DNA of 64,000 nucleotides from Agrobacterium tumefaciens (GTDB taxonomy: Bacteria; Pseudomonadota; Alphaproteobacteria; Rhizobiales; Rhizobiaceae). Positions 18,166 to 26,619 of this stretch are shown here, piece after piece (position 1 is the first letter of the stretch; every line of letters begins with the position of its first letter). Location of the stretch: assembly GCF_005221385.1 (NCBI RefSeq), contig NZ_CP039904.1, positions 620,001 through 684,000 of the forward strand. Reading direction: 5' to 3'. The notes under the pieces were generated by a model. It worked only from the letters and a program-made list of their open reading frames with translations. It did not search any database and was not told the origin of the DNA. The position numbers and the translations under genes were made by a program.

Positions 18166-19305
18166 TTGACTGAGCGACGAAACGGCGGACTTACGGGCAT
18201 CGGCACGACGCAGGGCGCGCTTCTGGGTTACATCAGGCGCAAGGGTTCGGCCTCGCGGGTCGAGCTTGCCGATCATTGCAACATAACGCCGGCCGCCGTC
18301 AGCATGATGACGCGCAATCTGCTCGAGCGTGGAATCATCGTGGAGGGCGCGCGACGGCAGGAGGGGCGCGGCGCGCCCCATATCGATCTGCTGCTCAAGA
18401 AAAACGTCGGTTATGCCCTTGGCGTGCACGCCAATTGTTATCTGGTGATGTTGACGCTCCTGAATTTCGGCGGCGAGATCGTCGGCGAATTGCGGCTGCG
18501 CGGCTCCTATCGTGCATTTTCCGATGTGCAGAAGGCGCTTCAGGAAGGATCCGAGGAACTACTGGCAAAAAACGCGATCGACAGGAAGGACCTGATCGGC
18601 GCCGTGATTGCCATGCCGACCCGCTTTCACAGAGAGGCCGCGTCGCTCGATCTGGCCGAAGAGGTGATTTCCTGGGCAGATTCGGACCTTTCCGCCATGC
18701 TGCGCGAAGCGTTGCCCTGCCCGGTGATCATCGAAAACGACGCCAACGCCGCCGCCATGGGCGAACTCACGCTCGGCAACACGGCCGGGCATGAAAATTT
18801 TGCCTATATCTACCTGTCCGAAGGCATTGGCGGCGGCGTCATCATCAAGAACGAGCTTTATCGCGGTTATCTCGGCAATGCCGGCGAGATCGGTGCCTTG
18901 CGCAACCGCAACGTTTCGCGACCCTCCTTCGAAGATCTGGCTGCATGGTGCCTCAAGCATGTGGGCGAAAAACCCGCAGGGCGCGCGCCCGATGTCTGGA
19001 CGGATTATCTGTCGCGCAATCCGGCCGTGCTTGATGCGTGGCTTGAGCGGGCAGGCCCGGAGGTCGCCAGCCTTGGCTTCGCCGTCAGCGCCGTACTTGC
19101 ACCCACCGCCATCTATGTCGGCGGCACATTACCGAGGATCGTGCGTGAAAAACTGGTGGACTGGCTGGATTTCAAACGCTCGGACCCGTTCAACGGCTCG
19201 AAGGTGATACAGCCGCAGATCCTGCTGCCTGAAGTGATCGCGACAGACCCCGTTGCTTTCGGCGCGGCGGCGATGATCCTCCACGGCGTCAGCGAAACGG
19301 GCTGA
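18166..19305 (+). CDS. ROK family transcriptional regulator
   Basis: 379 aa from TTG at 18166 (GGAGA about nine bases upstream). The N-terminal winged helix-turn-helix (about 10-75) includes ALLGYIRRKGSASRVELADH and AAVSMMTRNLLERGII. The C-terminal part is a ROK/sugar-kinase-like domain with VIIENDANAAAMGELTLGN and IYLSEGIGGGVIIKNELYRG, plus GNAGEIGAL. The usual zinc-binding Cys-rich ROK motif is not evident: the segment after GEIGAL reads RNRNVSRPSFEDLAAWC. It probably represses the divergent ABC operon and is relieved by the imported sugar or its phosphate (inference). Confidence 0.88.
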   Translation: MTERRNGGLTGIGTTQGALLGYIRRKGSASRVELADHCNITPAAVSMMTRNLLERGIIVEGARRQEGRGAPHIDLLLKKNVGYALGVHANCYLVMLTLLNFGGEIVGELRLRGSYRAFSDVQKALQEGSEELLAKNAIDRKDLIGAVIAMPTRFHREAASLDLAEEVISWADSDLSAMLREALPCPVIIENDANAAAMGELTLGNTAGHENFAYIYLSEGIGGGVIIKNELYRGYLGNAGEIGALRNRNVSRPSFEDLAAWCLKHVGEKPAGRAPDVWTDYLSRNPAVLDAWLERAGPEVASLGFAVSAVLAPTAIYVGGTLPRIVREKLVDWLDFKRSDPFNGSKVIQPQILLPEVIATDPVAFGAAAMILHGVSETG

Positions 19306-19333
19306 CGCCCCGGACCTTCCGGGTTGTCGTGCC

Positions 19334-19657
19334 CTAACCGAGATTGGTCACCATGAAATAGATCAGCCAGCAATGTGCGATCGCCAATGCCGCCCAGGCC
19401 CATTTTGCGACCTTGATATCGGCGTCGACGACGGTATTGCTGATCTCGCCCCCGCCAAGAGCCTCTTCCCCAACCCGATCCTCCCGCGTCAGAGACGTGG
19501 AAGAAGCCTTGGAATCCGGCTCGCTGACAATATAAAGCCTGTCGCTGCGCATCAAAGCACGCGGCTCGGCATCGACGCTTTCCGTATGGGAAAGTGCGCC
19601 CTGACGGGAGACGCCGTTCACCGCAGGAAGCTGCGATGACACCCGCCTGTTACGCAT
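19334..19657 (-). CDS. Small hypothetical protein with C-terminal membrane anchor
   Basis: 107 aa from ATG 19657, preceded by GAGGTAAC; in-frame ATGs at 19675 and 19678 are alternatives. The N-terminal two thirds are polar, with many Ser and charged residues (HTESVDAEP, SLTREDRVGEE). The last ~22 residues form one hydrophobic helix, WAWAALAIAHCWLIYFMV, ending NLG: a tail-anchored or single-pass topology. No family recognised. It is convergent with the ROK gene. Confidence 0.5.
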   Translation of the reverse strand: MRNRRVSSQLPAVNGVSRQGALSHTESVDAEPRALMRSDRLYIVSEPDSKASSTSLTREDRVGEEALGGGEISNTVVDADIKVAKWAWAALAIAHCWLIYFMVTNLG

Positions 19658-19838
19658 GTTACCTCGATTGGGCATCATAATTTTCCACATAATAAAAATA
19701 AAAATATTCACCGGTAAGCCCGGATAAAGCCGTGGCTTTTCCGGGCATGTCAGAAAGAGCGGCAGCTCACGCCCCGCCTATCGACCAGGTATTCCCCCAT
19801 GTCCCTGCGTCTCCCCGGACACAAAGACGCCCTTGCAT

Positions 19839-20330
19839 TCAGCGTGCCGGACTTCCCGGCAGATCACGCCTGACCGCGTAAGGCTTTGCCTCCCGCTGGA
19901 TCAGGAAGACGGATTTCTCGACCGGCAGCGGCTCGACCGTCCGGTACCGTTGAAACCGCCTGGAATATTCGAACCGGATCAGCCTGCCTTCGAACTTCCC
20001 GGCCAGAACACGATAGCCGTTGACGAATTCGTTCAGGATTTCCAGTTCCTCTCCCCACAGCCAGCCACCGTAAGAGGTGCCTTCGTTCGAACGCAGCACG
20101 ATCTCGAAAAAATGCCCGCCCGCCACCACCGGCATGCGGAAAAGAATATCGAGATTATCCTCGTCCTCATCGTCGCATTTTTCAGCCGATAACCTGGCAT
20201 GGGCAACCTTCGCATGAACCAGCGCCGAGACCGGATAGAACGGGCGTCCCTTGAACCACATGAACTCGCTGACCGCATATCCGACATCGTCGGCACGCTG
20301 GTAAGGTTCAATACGCGGCTCGAACGCCAT
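19839..20330 (-). CDS. Hypothetical protein
   Basis: 163 aa from ATG 20330, with GGAAG four bases upstream; the open frame extends further upstream without a better site. It is soluble-looking, rich in aromatic and acidic residues, with an acidic patch KCDDEDEDNLD around residue 50 and GGWLWGEELEILNEFVNGY in the middle. No signal peptide or membrane helix, and no recognised family. It is divergent from the SARP-type regulator gene, with about 200 bp between them. Confidence 0.55.
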   Translation of the reverse strand: MAFEPRIEPYQRADDVGYAVSEFMWFKGRPFYPVSALVHAKVAHARLSAEKCDDEDEDNLDILFRMPVVAGGHFFEIVLRSNEGTSYGGWLWGEELEILNEFVNGYRVLAGKFEGRLIRFEYSRRFQRYRTVEPLPVEKSVFLIQREAKPYAVRRDLPGSPAR

Positions 20331-20526
20331 GTAGCTTCCGTTAAACGCTATCACTTTCGAAAATTCCCGATGCCTGCCCGCTGCATATTCGCTGCTTTCA
20401 GCCCGTCCTTCATGCTTCTGCCTGCGACAATAGGCAGGCCGCGTCACACCAGCGTCAAATGGAGCGCTATGATGACTTTCAATTTCCCGGACACGTTGTT
20501 AGATGGTGATTCATGAGGGGACGAAA

Positions 20527-22455
20527 GTGGCTGGGAACGCTGAACTGATACCGATCCGGCTTTTTGGCACCCCGCGCTGTGATGCGGTGCGGGAAGCATT
20601 TTTCCCGTCCAAGGGCTTTGCCCTCATCGCAGCCCTCATTCTTGCGCCCAACCAGTCGCTTTCCCGCCAGCACGCCGCATCGCTCCTGTGGGAAAATGTC
20701 GAGCAGAAACGCGCACTCGGCAATTTACGACAGCTGATTCTGCGCCTTCAGAAGCTGCCCAATGAAGACGAGTCCATCCTTCTGACCGAAGGGAACGATC
20801 TGAAGGCGGGAAAGCTGGCGCAGCGGACCGACCTTGCGATCTTTCTTGTCGGCGCGAGAGCCGAAGACCCGATGCGGCGGCTGCAGGCCCTGCTCGAATT
20901 TAGCGGCGACCTGCTGGATGGGCTGGATGCCGGGCAGGATCATCTCTACCTCTGGCTATTGTCGGAACGCCGTCGTCTCAAGGACCTGTTCTTCTCAAGC
21001 TACACGCAGCTTCTGGAGGAGCTGACCCGCTTCGGCCGCGCCAGCTCCAACGATATCGCGAGACTTGCCGAATGCGCGTGCAAGATCGAACCGGAACGCG
21101 AGGAAACCTACCGCGCCGCCATGGCCGCCTATGCGCGGATCGGAAATATCAGCGCCTGCGAGGGCATGTTCGCGCTGTTGCAGGAGCAGCTGCGTCAGGA
21201 GGCACGCTCGCCGGAAGCCGAGACCGTGGCGCTGAGACGCCGGATACAGAGCCTCGCCTCAACGATAACCACCCCCGCCGAGCCTGACGAAGCCAGCCGG
21301 CGAAAAACCACCACGAAACCGCGCGTCGCCTTCGGCCTGCCGGCCCGGGTGGACGGGCTGCCGGCATCGCCGGTCATGCATGCCTTTATCGAGGATGTCG
21401 CCAACAGCCTGGTGCGCTACCGGACCTTTACCGTCCTTTCACCACACAGCACCTTTGCGCTCTCGCGGGACCGGGCCGATGATGGTTACGCCATGCTGCG
21501 GGCCGACTACCGGATCATGTCGTCGGTTTTCGACGATACCGGCATGTCGGTGGCGCTGATCGAGGAGGCGACCGGCGAAATCGTCTGGTCGCTGGAAGTG
21601 GTTCTCACCGAGCGGCACATCCACACCGCATTTCGCCTGCTCTCCAAACAGGTGGCTGCGGCGCTTGCCCGCGAGATCGAGCGGCTACAGGTGGAACCCG
21701 ACCGGAACCATAGCGGCGAGGCCTACCGGCAATTGCTGGAGGGCCAACAGCTCCTGCGCGGCAAATGCGACCTGCCGCTTCTGCGCAGAGCCCGCTCCAT
21801 GTTCCGCAGAGCCGTCGATCTCGATCACGGCATGGCCGTCGCCCGCGCCCGGGTGGCGCAGAGCCTGCAGCTGGAATGGCTGATGCTGGGCGGCAACGAC
21901 CCTCACCTGCTGCACCGCGCCAAGGCGGAGGCCGACGCTTCCGTGGAGATCGACCCTGCCCTCGGTGTTGGCCACTGGATGTGCGCCGTGGTGGCGCTCT
22001 ACCAGCGGGATTTCGACATATCCGCCGAAAAATTCTTCGAGGCAGAGGCGCTTGCTCCCAACTCCGCCGACCTCCTGCTCCAGCATGCCGATGCACTCGC
22101 CCACTTTGGCGATGCCGAAACCGCCTGGGAGAAGTTCCAGCAGGCGATCGATCTCAACCCGCTCGCACCCGATATCTACTGGTGGGCCGGCGCCAGCATC
22201 GCCTTCAAGCGCGAGGATTACGGCGCGGCGGTGGAATTATGCGCGCGAATGGAAAATGACGAGCCGGCCCTGCGGGTTTTGACCGCAAGCCACGCGCTGC
22301 ATGGCGATTTGGCCGCTGCCCGGGAAACCGGCGGCAGGCTTCAGGAAAACTATCCGGGTATGTCGGCGAGGGAGATCAGCAGCCTTTCTCCAGACCGTGA
22401 CCCGATAGCGAATGAAAAATTCTATCACGCACTTCGATTAGCTGGGATCAAATAG
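20527..22455 (+). CDS. SARP/AfsR-type transcriptional regulator with BTAD and TPR-like domains
   Basis: 642 aa from GTG 20527, with GAGGGG six bases upstream; an ATG at 20503 lacks a ribosome-binding site. The N-terminal ~85 residues resemble an OmpR-like winged helix (IPIRLFGTP..., LSRQHAASLLWENVEQKRALGNLRQLI). Residues ~90-230 match a bacterial transcriptional-activator (BTAD) helical repeat region (YLWLLSERRRLKDLF, CKIEPEREETYRAAMAAYAR). A linker with Thr/Lys/Arg follows, then a CadC/adenylate-cyclase-like middle region and TPR-like repeats at about 400-600 (AVDLDHGMAVARARVAQ, AEALAPNSADLLLQHADAL, AIDLNPLAPDIYWW). It is the first gene of the YcaO/TfuA operon, eight bases before the next gene, so probably its own activator. 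Confidence 0.78.
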   Translation: MAGNAELIPIRLFGTPRCDAVREAFFPSKGFALIAALILAPNQSLSRQHAASLLWENVEQKRALGNLRQLILRLQKLPNEDESILLTEGNDLKAGKLAQRTDLAIFLVGARAEDPMRRLQALLEFSGDLLDGLDAGQDHLYLWLLSERRRLKDLFFSSYTQLLEELTRFGRASSNDIARLAECACKIEPEREETYRAAMAAYARIGNISACEGMFALLQEQLRQEARSPEAETVALRRRIQSLASTITTPAEPDEASRRKTTTKPRVAFGLPARVDGLPASPVMHAFIEDVANSLVRYRTFTVLSPHSTFALSRDRADDGYAMLRADYRIMSSVFDDTGMSVALIEEATGEIVWSLEVVLTERHIHTAFRLLSKQVAAALAREIERLQVEPDRNHSGEAYRQLLEGQQLLRGKCDLPLLRRARSMFRRAVDLDHGMAVARARVAQSLQLEWLMLGGNDPHLLHRAKAEADASVEIDPALGVGHWMCAVVALYQRDFDISAEKFFEAEALAPNSADLLLQHADALAHFGDAETAWEKFQQAIDLNPLAPDIYWWAGASIAFKREDYGAAVELCARMENDEPALRVLTASHALHGDLAAARETGGRLQENYPGMSAREISSLSPDRDPIANEKFYHALRLAGIK

Positions 22456-22463
22456 GAGATATT

Positions 22464-22892
22464 ATGTCCTCGCATTTCTTCATTGTCGGAAAAAAGGGCT
22501 TCGGCGTTCTTTTCATTCGCACGACGCCGCTCAGGGTTGCGTCCGTATCGCATGAGACGATCGCGGCCTATGAAGCCAGCCACCCCGGCGTGGACGGCTA
22601 TGCACGCGTCGCGGCTGCGGCAAAGGCCATGCTCGTTCGCCAGGACGGCCAGCCCGAGGCTGAGCTGGACCAGGTCCAGATCCAGGGCATCGAAGCCCTC
22701 GTCGCCGGTGGCGCCGTGGTTTCCGAAGCCGATTTCGCCTTTATCGGTGAAGTCACCGACGCCGGCTGGGATTTCAACCGCATGGTGCAGGCGCCAATCG
22801 GCGCGGCGCTGAAGGCTGTCGGTCCGGCAGGTTCGGTCACCGGCGAGCTGTTCGACGCCATCCTTGCCGACGACGCCAACTCTGCGCCCTGA
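22464..22892 (+). CDS. Unknown 142-aa protein of the YcaO/TfuA operon
   Basis: 142 aa with a strong GGAGAT three bases before the ATG. It contains no Cys and few Ser/Thr at its C-terminus, so it is not a typical azole-type RiPP precursor. Segments: a basic N-terminal strand region (HFFIVGKKGFGVLFIRT), an Ala-rich helix (DGYARVAAAAKAMLVR), an acidic helix and a Gly/Ala-rich C-terminal part (APIGAALKAVGPAGSVTGEL) ending ADDANSAP. It might be the modified substrate, a leader-like carrier or a partner of YcaO. Its last 29 bases overlap the putative YcaO start, so synthesis is coupled. No family recognised. Confidence 0.72.
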   Translation: MSSHFFIVGKKGFGVLFIRTTPLRVASVSHETIAAYEASHPGVDGYARVAAAAKAMLVRQDGQPEAELDQVQIQGIEALVAGGAVVSEADFAFIGEVTDAGWDFNRMVQAPIGAALKAVGPAGSVTGELFDAILADDANSAP

Positions 22893-24123
22893 TCGCGGTT
22901 CCGCAGCCTTGACCGCTGCCGGTGCTCCCATATCAGCGACAGCGGCTTCAAGGCATGCGGACGCATCGTTCTTCGATCCCGAACTGCTCCGGCAGTTCGG
23001 GATTACCCGTGTCGGTGACGTGACCGGTCTCGATATTATCGGCATACCCGTCTGGTTTGCGGTGCGCCCCAATTCGCGCGGGCTTTCGGTTTCGCAGGGC
23101 AAGGGACTTGTCGCGGAACAGGCGCGGCTCTCGGCGATCATGGAAGCGGTCGAAGGTGCCGTCGCTGAAGATACCCGCAAACATGTCTCCGCCTTCGGCT
23201 CTCTCGAGCAGATGCGGGCAAAAGGCGTTCCTCTCATTCCTTTCGAAACCGTCGGCCGCGTCGATCCGGAAAGGCTGGATCCTCGGCGCGAACGCGGCTG
23301 GGTGAAGGGAATATCCGTTCGCCAGCAGCAGGACGTATTTGCTCCTTACGAACTCATTGGAATGGATTTTCGCGCGGATTTCCCCTGGGATCGGCAGGCT
23401 TTCCTCATGAGTTCGCAAGGTCTCGCGGCGGGGTTTAATCATGACCATGCGGTTCTCCACGCCTTGCTCGAACTCGTTGAAAACGACGCCTGCTTTCTCG
23501 TCGATACTTTCGAAACCCGCACGATCGCGCCAGATCCGGTCACGTTTCCGGTCGGCATCGATGCGTCGTTCGACAGCCTTGTTGAACGCCTTTCAGACAT
23601 TGACCTGACACCGCCCTTCTTCGACATGACGAATACACTCGGCGTGCCGGTGGTGATGGCAAGCCTTCCCCGCTCGGTTAACGCGCTGGACGGCCCCGCA
23701 ACCCGCAATGCGGCGGGCGCCGCCTGCCGTCCCGCAACCTATGACGCCGCTGTTGCAGCGCTGCTCGAAGCGATCCAGTCGCGACTGACGGATATCAGCG
23801 GCGCGCGGGATGATCTCTCCCCACTGCGTTACCAGCGGGACATGTTGACTGCGCCCGCTTTCGGGCGGCAACCGGTAGAACGGACGCCGGTGCAGCTTGA
23901 TCTTGTAACGGATGACAGAGCTTTGCCGCCCTGGCGCCAGCTTGCCGAGCGCCTTTTCACCGCAGGAATCAAGGATATTTATGTCTTCCCACTGGAAACG
24001 GGTGTCCCGGGCCTCAATGTCGTGCGGGTTTTGGCGAGCGGCCTTACCCCGACCAGTGGAGGCCTGCAAAACATATCGCCGCGGGCGCTCGATCATTTCC
24101 TGAGCGCCGGAGGTCTTCGATGA
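22864..24123 (+). CDS. YcaO family protein (ATP-dependent amide-backbone-modifying enzyme)
   Basis: 419 aa from TTG 22864, overlapping the previous gene; TTG 22909 is an alternative. YcaO enzymes phosphorylate a peptide amide to allow azoline, thioamide or amidine formation. ATP/Mg-site patterns are clear: SQGKGLVAEQARLSAIMEAV plus EGAVAE (about 75-103) and GLAAGFNHDHAVLHALLELV plus ENDAC (about 188-213). The C-terminus (ISPRALDHFLSAGGLR) lacks the PxPxP tail of azole cyclodehydratases. A TfuA-domain gene follows with a 4-bp overlap; YcaO-TfuA pairs are known for thioamidation (methanogen McrA, thioviridamide-type RiPPs) and TfuA from trifolitoxin production. Substrate here unknown. Confidence 0.9.
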   Translation: MPTTPTLRPDRGSAALTAAGAPISATAASRHADASFFDPELLRQFGITRVGDVTGLDIIGIPVWFAVRPNSRGLSVSQGKGLVAEQARLSAIMEAVEGAVAEDTRKHVSAFGSLEQMRAKGVPLIPFETVGRVDPERLDPRRERGWVKGISVRQQQDVFAPYELIGMDFRADFPWDRQAFLMSSQGLAAGFNHDHAVLHALLELVENDACFLVDTFETRTIAPDPVTFPVGIDASFDSLVERLSDIDLTPPFFDMTNTLGVPVVMASLPRSVNALDGPATRNAAGAACRPATYDAAVAALLEAIQSRLTDISGARDDLSPLRYQRDMLTAPAFGRQPVERTPVQLDLVTDDRALPPWRQLAERLFTAGIKDIYVFPLETGVPGLNVVRVLASGLTPTSGGLQNISPRALDHFLSAGGLR

Positions 24124-24833
24124 AAACCGTGGTTTTTGCAGGCCCCTCCATCCATGGTGTCACTGGCGAAAAAATGTCAGGTCTCGATCTTCGCGGACCG
24201 GCGGCCTGCGGTGATATTTTCGATGCCGTGCAGCAGGGCGTCCGGACAATCGGTCTCATCGACGGCCTTTATGGGGACTGCGCCGCCGTCTGGCACAAGG
24301 AAATCCTGCATGCCCTGTCATCCGGCGTCACTATTCTCGGGGCTGCCAGCATGGGAGCGCTCCGGGCGACGGAATGTGCCGCCTTCGGCATGATCGGCAT
24401 CGGCGAAATCTTCGCGGCCTATTTTGACGGACGACGGTTTTCCGACGCGGATGTGGCGGTCAGCCACGCGCCGGGTGAACTTGGCTATCGTCCACTGACG
24501 ATCGCGCTGGTCGACGCCGAGGCAACGCTAGAAGCGTGCCGCGATAAAATCACACCGGAAGACTACGATACGCTGCTGCGCGCTGCCCGATACCTGCATT
24601 TTAGCCGCAGAACATGGCGTGCCATTACCACTGAAGCCGGGCTTGGTTCAGAAGTGGCAAATTTTCTGGCCAAAGAGGCCGTTTCCGTAAAAAGAAACGA
24701 CGCGGTCGAACTTCTGGAGGCGCTCAATGCAGGGGACCTGCCGTCCCCGCCATCGCCATCATGGAAATTCCAGAACACGGTGTTTTTTCAGCAATTGGCG
24801 GCGCGGCGGATGACGGGAGAAAAGATGCCGTGA
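24120..24833 (+). CDS. TfuA-like protein, YcaO partner
   Basis: 237 aa. GGAGGT lies five bases before the ATG, and that ATG overlaps the YcaO stop (ATGA). The TfuA core is visible: VVFAGPSIHGV at the N-terminus, DLRGPAACGDIFDAV, TIGLIDGLYGD, and ILGAASMGALRATECAAFGM about residues 77-97, followed by GIGEIFAAYFDGR. The C-terminal half is helical. TfuA partners are thought to deliver or activate sulfur for YcaO-catalysed thioamide formation, or to present substrate. Its stop overlaps the next GTG start by 4 bp (GTGA), so synthesis is coupled. Confidence 0.88.
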   Translation: MKTVVFAGPSIHGVTGEKMSGLDLRGPAACGDIFDAVQQGVRTIGLIDGLYGDCAAVWHKEILHALSSGVTILGAASMGALRATECAAFGMIGIGEIFAAYFDGRRFSDADVAVSHAPGELGYRPLTIALVDAEATLEACRDKITPEDYDTLLRAARYLHFSRRTWRAITTEAGLGSEVANFLAKEAVSVKRNDAVELLEALNAGDLPSPPSPSWKFQNTVFFQQLAARRMTGEKMP

Positions 24834-25948
24834 CAATTTCCCGGTCTCCGTCTTTCGTAGCCGATTGTGGTGGACTGATTGACACGATCGCGTTCGCGCT
24901 TCCGGCATCGTTTTTTACCGATGATCACGACAGGCATCGCGTCTCGCCACTGCTTCCCATCGGAAACCTGCTTTCGGCTCTGCCCCACGAAATGATGGCG
25001 GCCATCATCATTGACCGGGACTGCATTCCATCGGCGCAGGACTGGCTCGAAAGGCTGGCTCCCCCCTGCGCCGCCGAGTTGCTGCCGCTTGATGAAAACA
25101 GCCGCATTTCGCATCCGTGGATACAGGATATGGTCCATGTTCGGACCGATGAAGAAGGCGCTGCGACCGAACTGGTTTCGGCAGCGGGAAACGCCAGCGC
25201 CAGCGCGCTCGCCAAGCGTTTCGAACTTGTAACAGCCGTTTCGGACGTCCTCTTGGATGGTGGCAACCAGCTGGTTGGCCCGGATTTTCGGCTGATTGGC
25301 CATTCGAGCCTTGAGGACGGCAGCGGTACAGGTGTCGGGAGCAACGCTGTAGAATGTTCGCAGCAATGGCAGAAGGTTCAGGCTCTCGACGGCAGAACAG
25401 TCTACAGCTTTGGATACCGGCCGGAAGACCTTTCTCCGGCAAGACCGGCCCCCATGGCGATGGCCTCCCGGAGAATGCACCAATGCGGTTTCCACGTTGA
25501 CCAGTTCGTTTCGGTGACTGGTCTGAGACAGGATAACCGTCCGCTGCTCCTGGTCGCCGATCCGGTGGCGCATGCGGGATGCGGCAGCCGTGCAGCGACG
25601 GATCTGAAACAAAAGCTCGACGCCTCGGTGCATTCGCTGATCCGGCAGGGTTTCGCGGTAAGGCGAAATCCCATTCCTGTTTCCCCGGCCATCGACAGCA
25701 ACAAATGCATTCCGCGACTTTACAACAATGTCATTCTTGAAAATGTCGTACGATCAGGCCAAAAGCAGCCATTCGTCTGGTTGCCGCATTTCGGCGATGA
25801 GGAGGCGCTCGGGGAGTTCGACGAAGACAACAGGCAAATCTGGGCAGGGCTCGGTTTCGATCCCATCTGCGTGACCGGGTGGAGCCATCTTGCAAGCCGC
25901 AACGGGGCGTTGCGTTGCGCCACAAAGGTTATAAGCCGGGCTTCGTAG
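24830..25948 (+). CDS. Deiminase-fold protein (peptidylarginine/agmatine deiminase-like, GME superfamily)
   Basis: 372 aa from GTG 24830 (GGGAGA about nine bases upstream; GTGA overlap with tfuA; an ATG at 24761 inside tfuA is less likely). The guanidine-modifying-enzyme signature is complete in order: HPWIQDMVHVR (W97, D100), LLDGGNQLVG (D143), FHVDQFVSVTG (H222, D224), RLYNNVILEN, and C-terminal NGALRCATKV (C363), corresponding to the WxRD, (E/D)GG, HxD, YxN and GxxC motifs of agmatine deiminase and PPAD-type enzymes. No signal peptide. Such enzymes hydrolyse or transfer amidino groups (Arg to citrulline, agmatine to carbamoylputrescine). Its place behind YcaO/TfuA suggests peptide or protein Arg modification (inference). 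Confidence 0.75.
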   Translation: MTISRSPSFVADCGGLIDTIAFALPASFFTDDHDRHRVSPLLPIGNLLSALPHEMMAAIIIDRDCIPSAQDWLERLAPPCAAELLPLDENSRISHPWIQDMVHVRTDEEGAATELVSAAGNASASALAKRFELVTAVSDVLLDGGNQLVGPDFRLIGHSSLEDGSGTGVGSNAVECSQQWQKVQALDGRTVYSFGYRPEDLSPARPAPMAMASRRMHQCGFHVDQFVSVTGLRQDNRPLLLVADPVAHAGCGSRAATDLKQKLDASVHSLIRQGFAVRRNPIPVSPAIDSNKCIPRLYNNVILENVVRSGQKQPFVWLPHFGDEEALGEFDEDNRQIWAGLGFDPICVTGWSHLASRNGALRCATKVISRAS

Positions 25949-26087
25949 CGTGTTCCGTATCTGTAAAACCGAATTCTTTTGTCAATAAAGGTTCATATTA
26001 CCCGTGGAAATTGTGTTGAATGTCTACCTTCAACAATATTAATTGATAATTATCCGATTTAAGACCCTCAACATGGAGGAATTTATT

Positions 26088-26525
26088 ATGCAGCCCAAAC
26101 TTCCCAGCCCGATCGACGTGCATGTCGGCACCCAGATCAGAATGCGGCGCAAGTCGCTCGGCATGAGCCAGAGCGCTCTGGCCGGCCGGCTCGGTATCAC
26201 CTTTCAGCAGGTCCAGAAGTACGAAAAAGGTGCAAATCGCGTTGGTGCATCGCGTTTACAGGCCATCGCATCGGTTCTCGGTGTCGATGTCAGCTCGCTT
26301 TTCGCCAATGCCACGCCCGATGTCGGAAACGACAATCCGGCCATAGGCTCGATAAACGCCATGCAGTCCTTCGTCGCTTCGAATGAAGGATTTTCGCTCA
26401 ATCAGGCCTTTTCGCGAATCAAGAGCGCAAGCATCCGCCGAAGCATTGTCGCCCTCGTGACATCGCTTGCAGCGACCGAAACGGCGGAAAATACGACCGC
26501 GCCAGAGAAGAAGAACGATGAGTAA
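26088..26525 (+). CDS. XRE-family transcriptional regulator
   Basis: 145 aa from ATG 26088 with GGAGGAATTTATT upstream. A Cro/C1 helix-turn-helix occupies about residues 11-66: VGTQIRMRRKSLGMSQSALA, ITFQQVQKYEKGANRVGASR, LQAIASVLGVDVSSLF. The rest is a polar tail with one helix (AFSRIKSASIRRSIVALVTS). Rhizobia carry many proteins of this exact layout, unlinked to phage. It lies 140 bp after the deiminase gene, in the same direction, and may or may not belong to that system. Confidence 0.85.
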   Translation: MQPKLPSPIDVHVGTQIRMRRKSLGMSQSALAGRLGITFQQVQKYEKGANRVGASRLQAIASVLGVDVSSLFANATPDVGNDNPAIGSINAMQSFVASNEGFSLNQAFSRIKSASIRRSIVALVTSLAATETAENTTAPEKKNDE

Positions 26526-26619
26526 CGCAGGTGTGACGCTCGCGTGACGCTCGATATGGTCGAAAATGAATAACGCGGGATCAACGCGTTTTCATACTGT
26601 CGATTGTCGAGAGGGAAGC

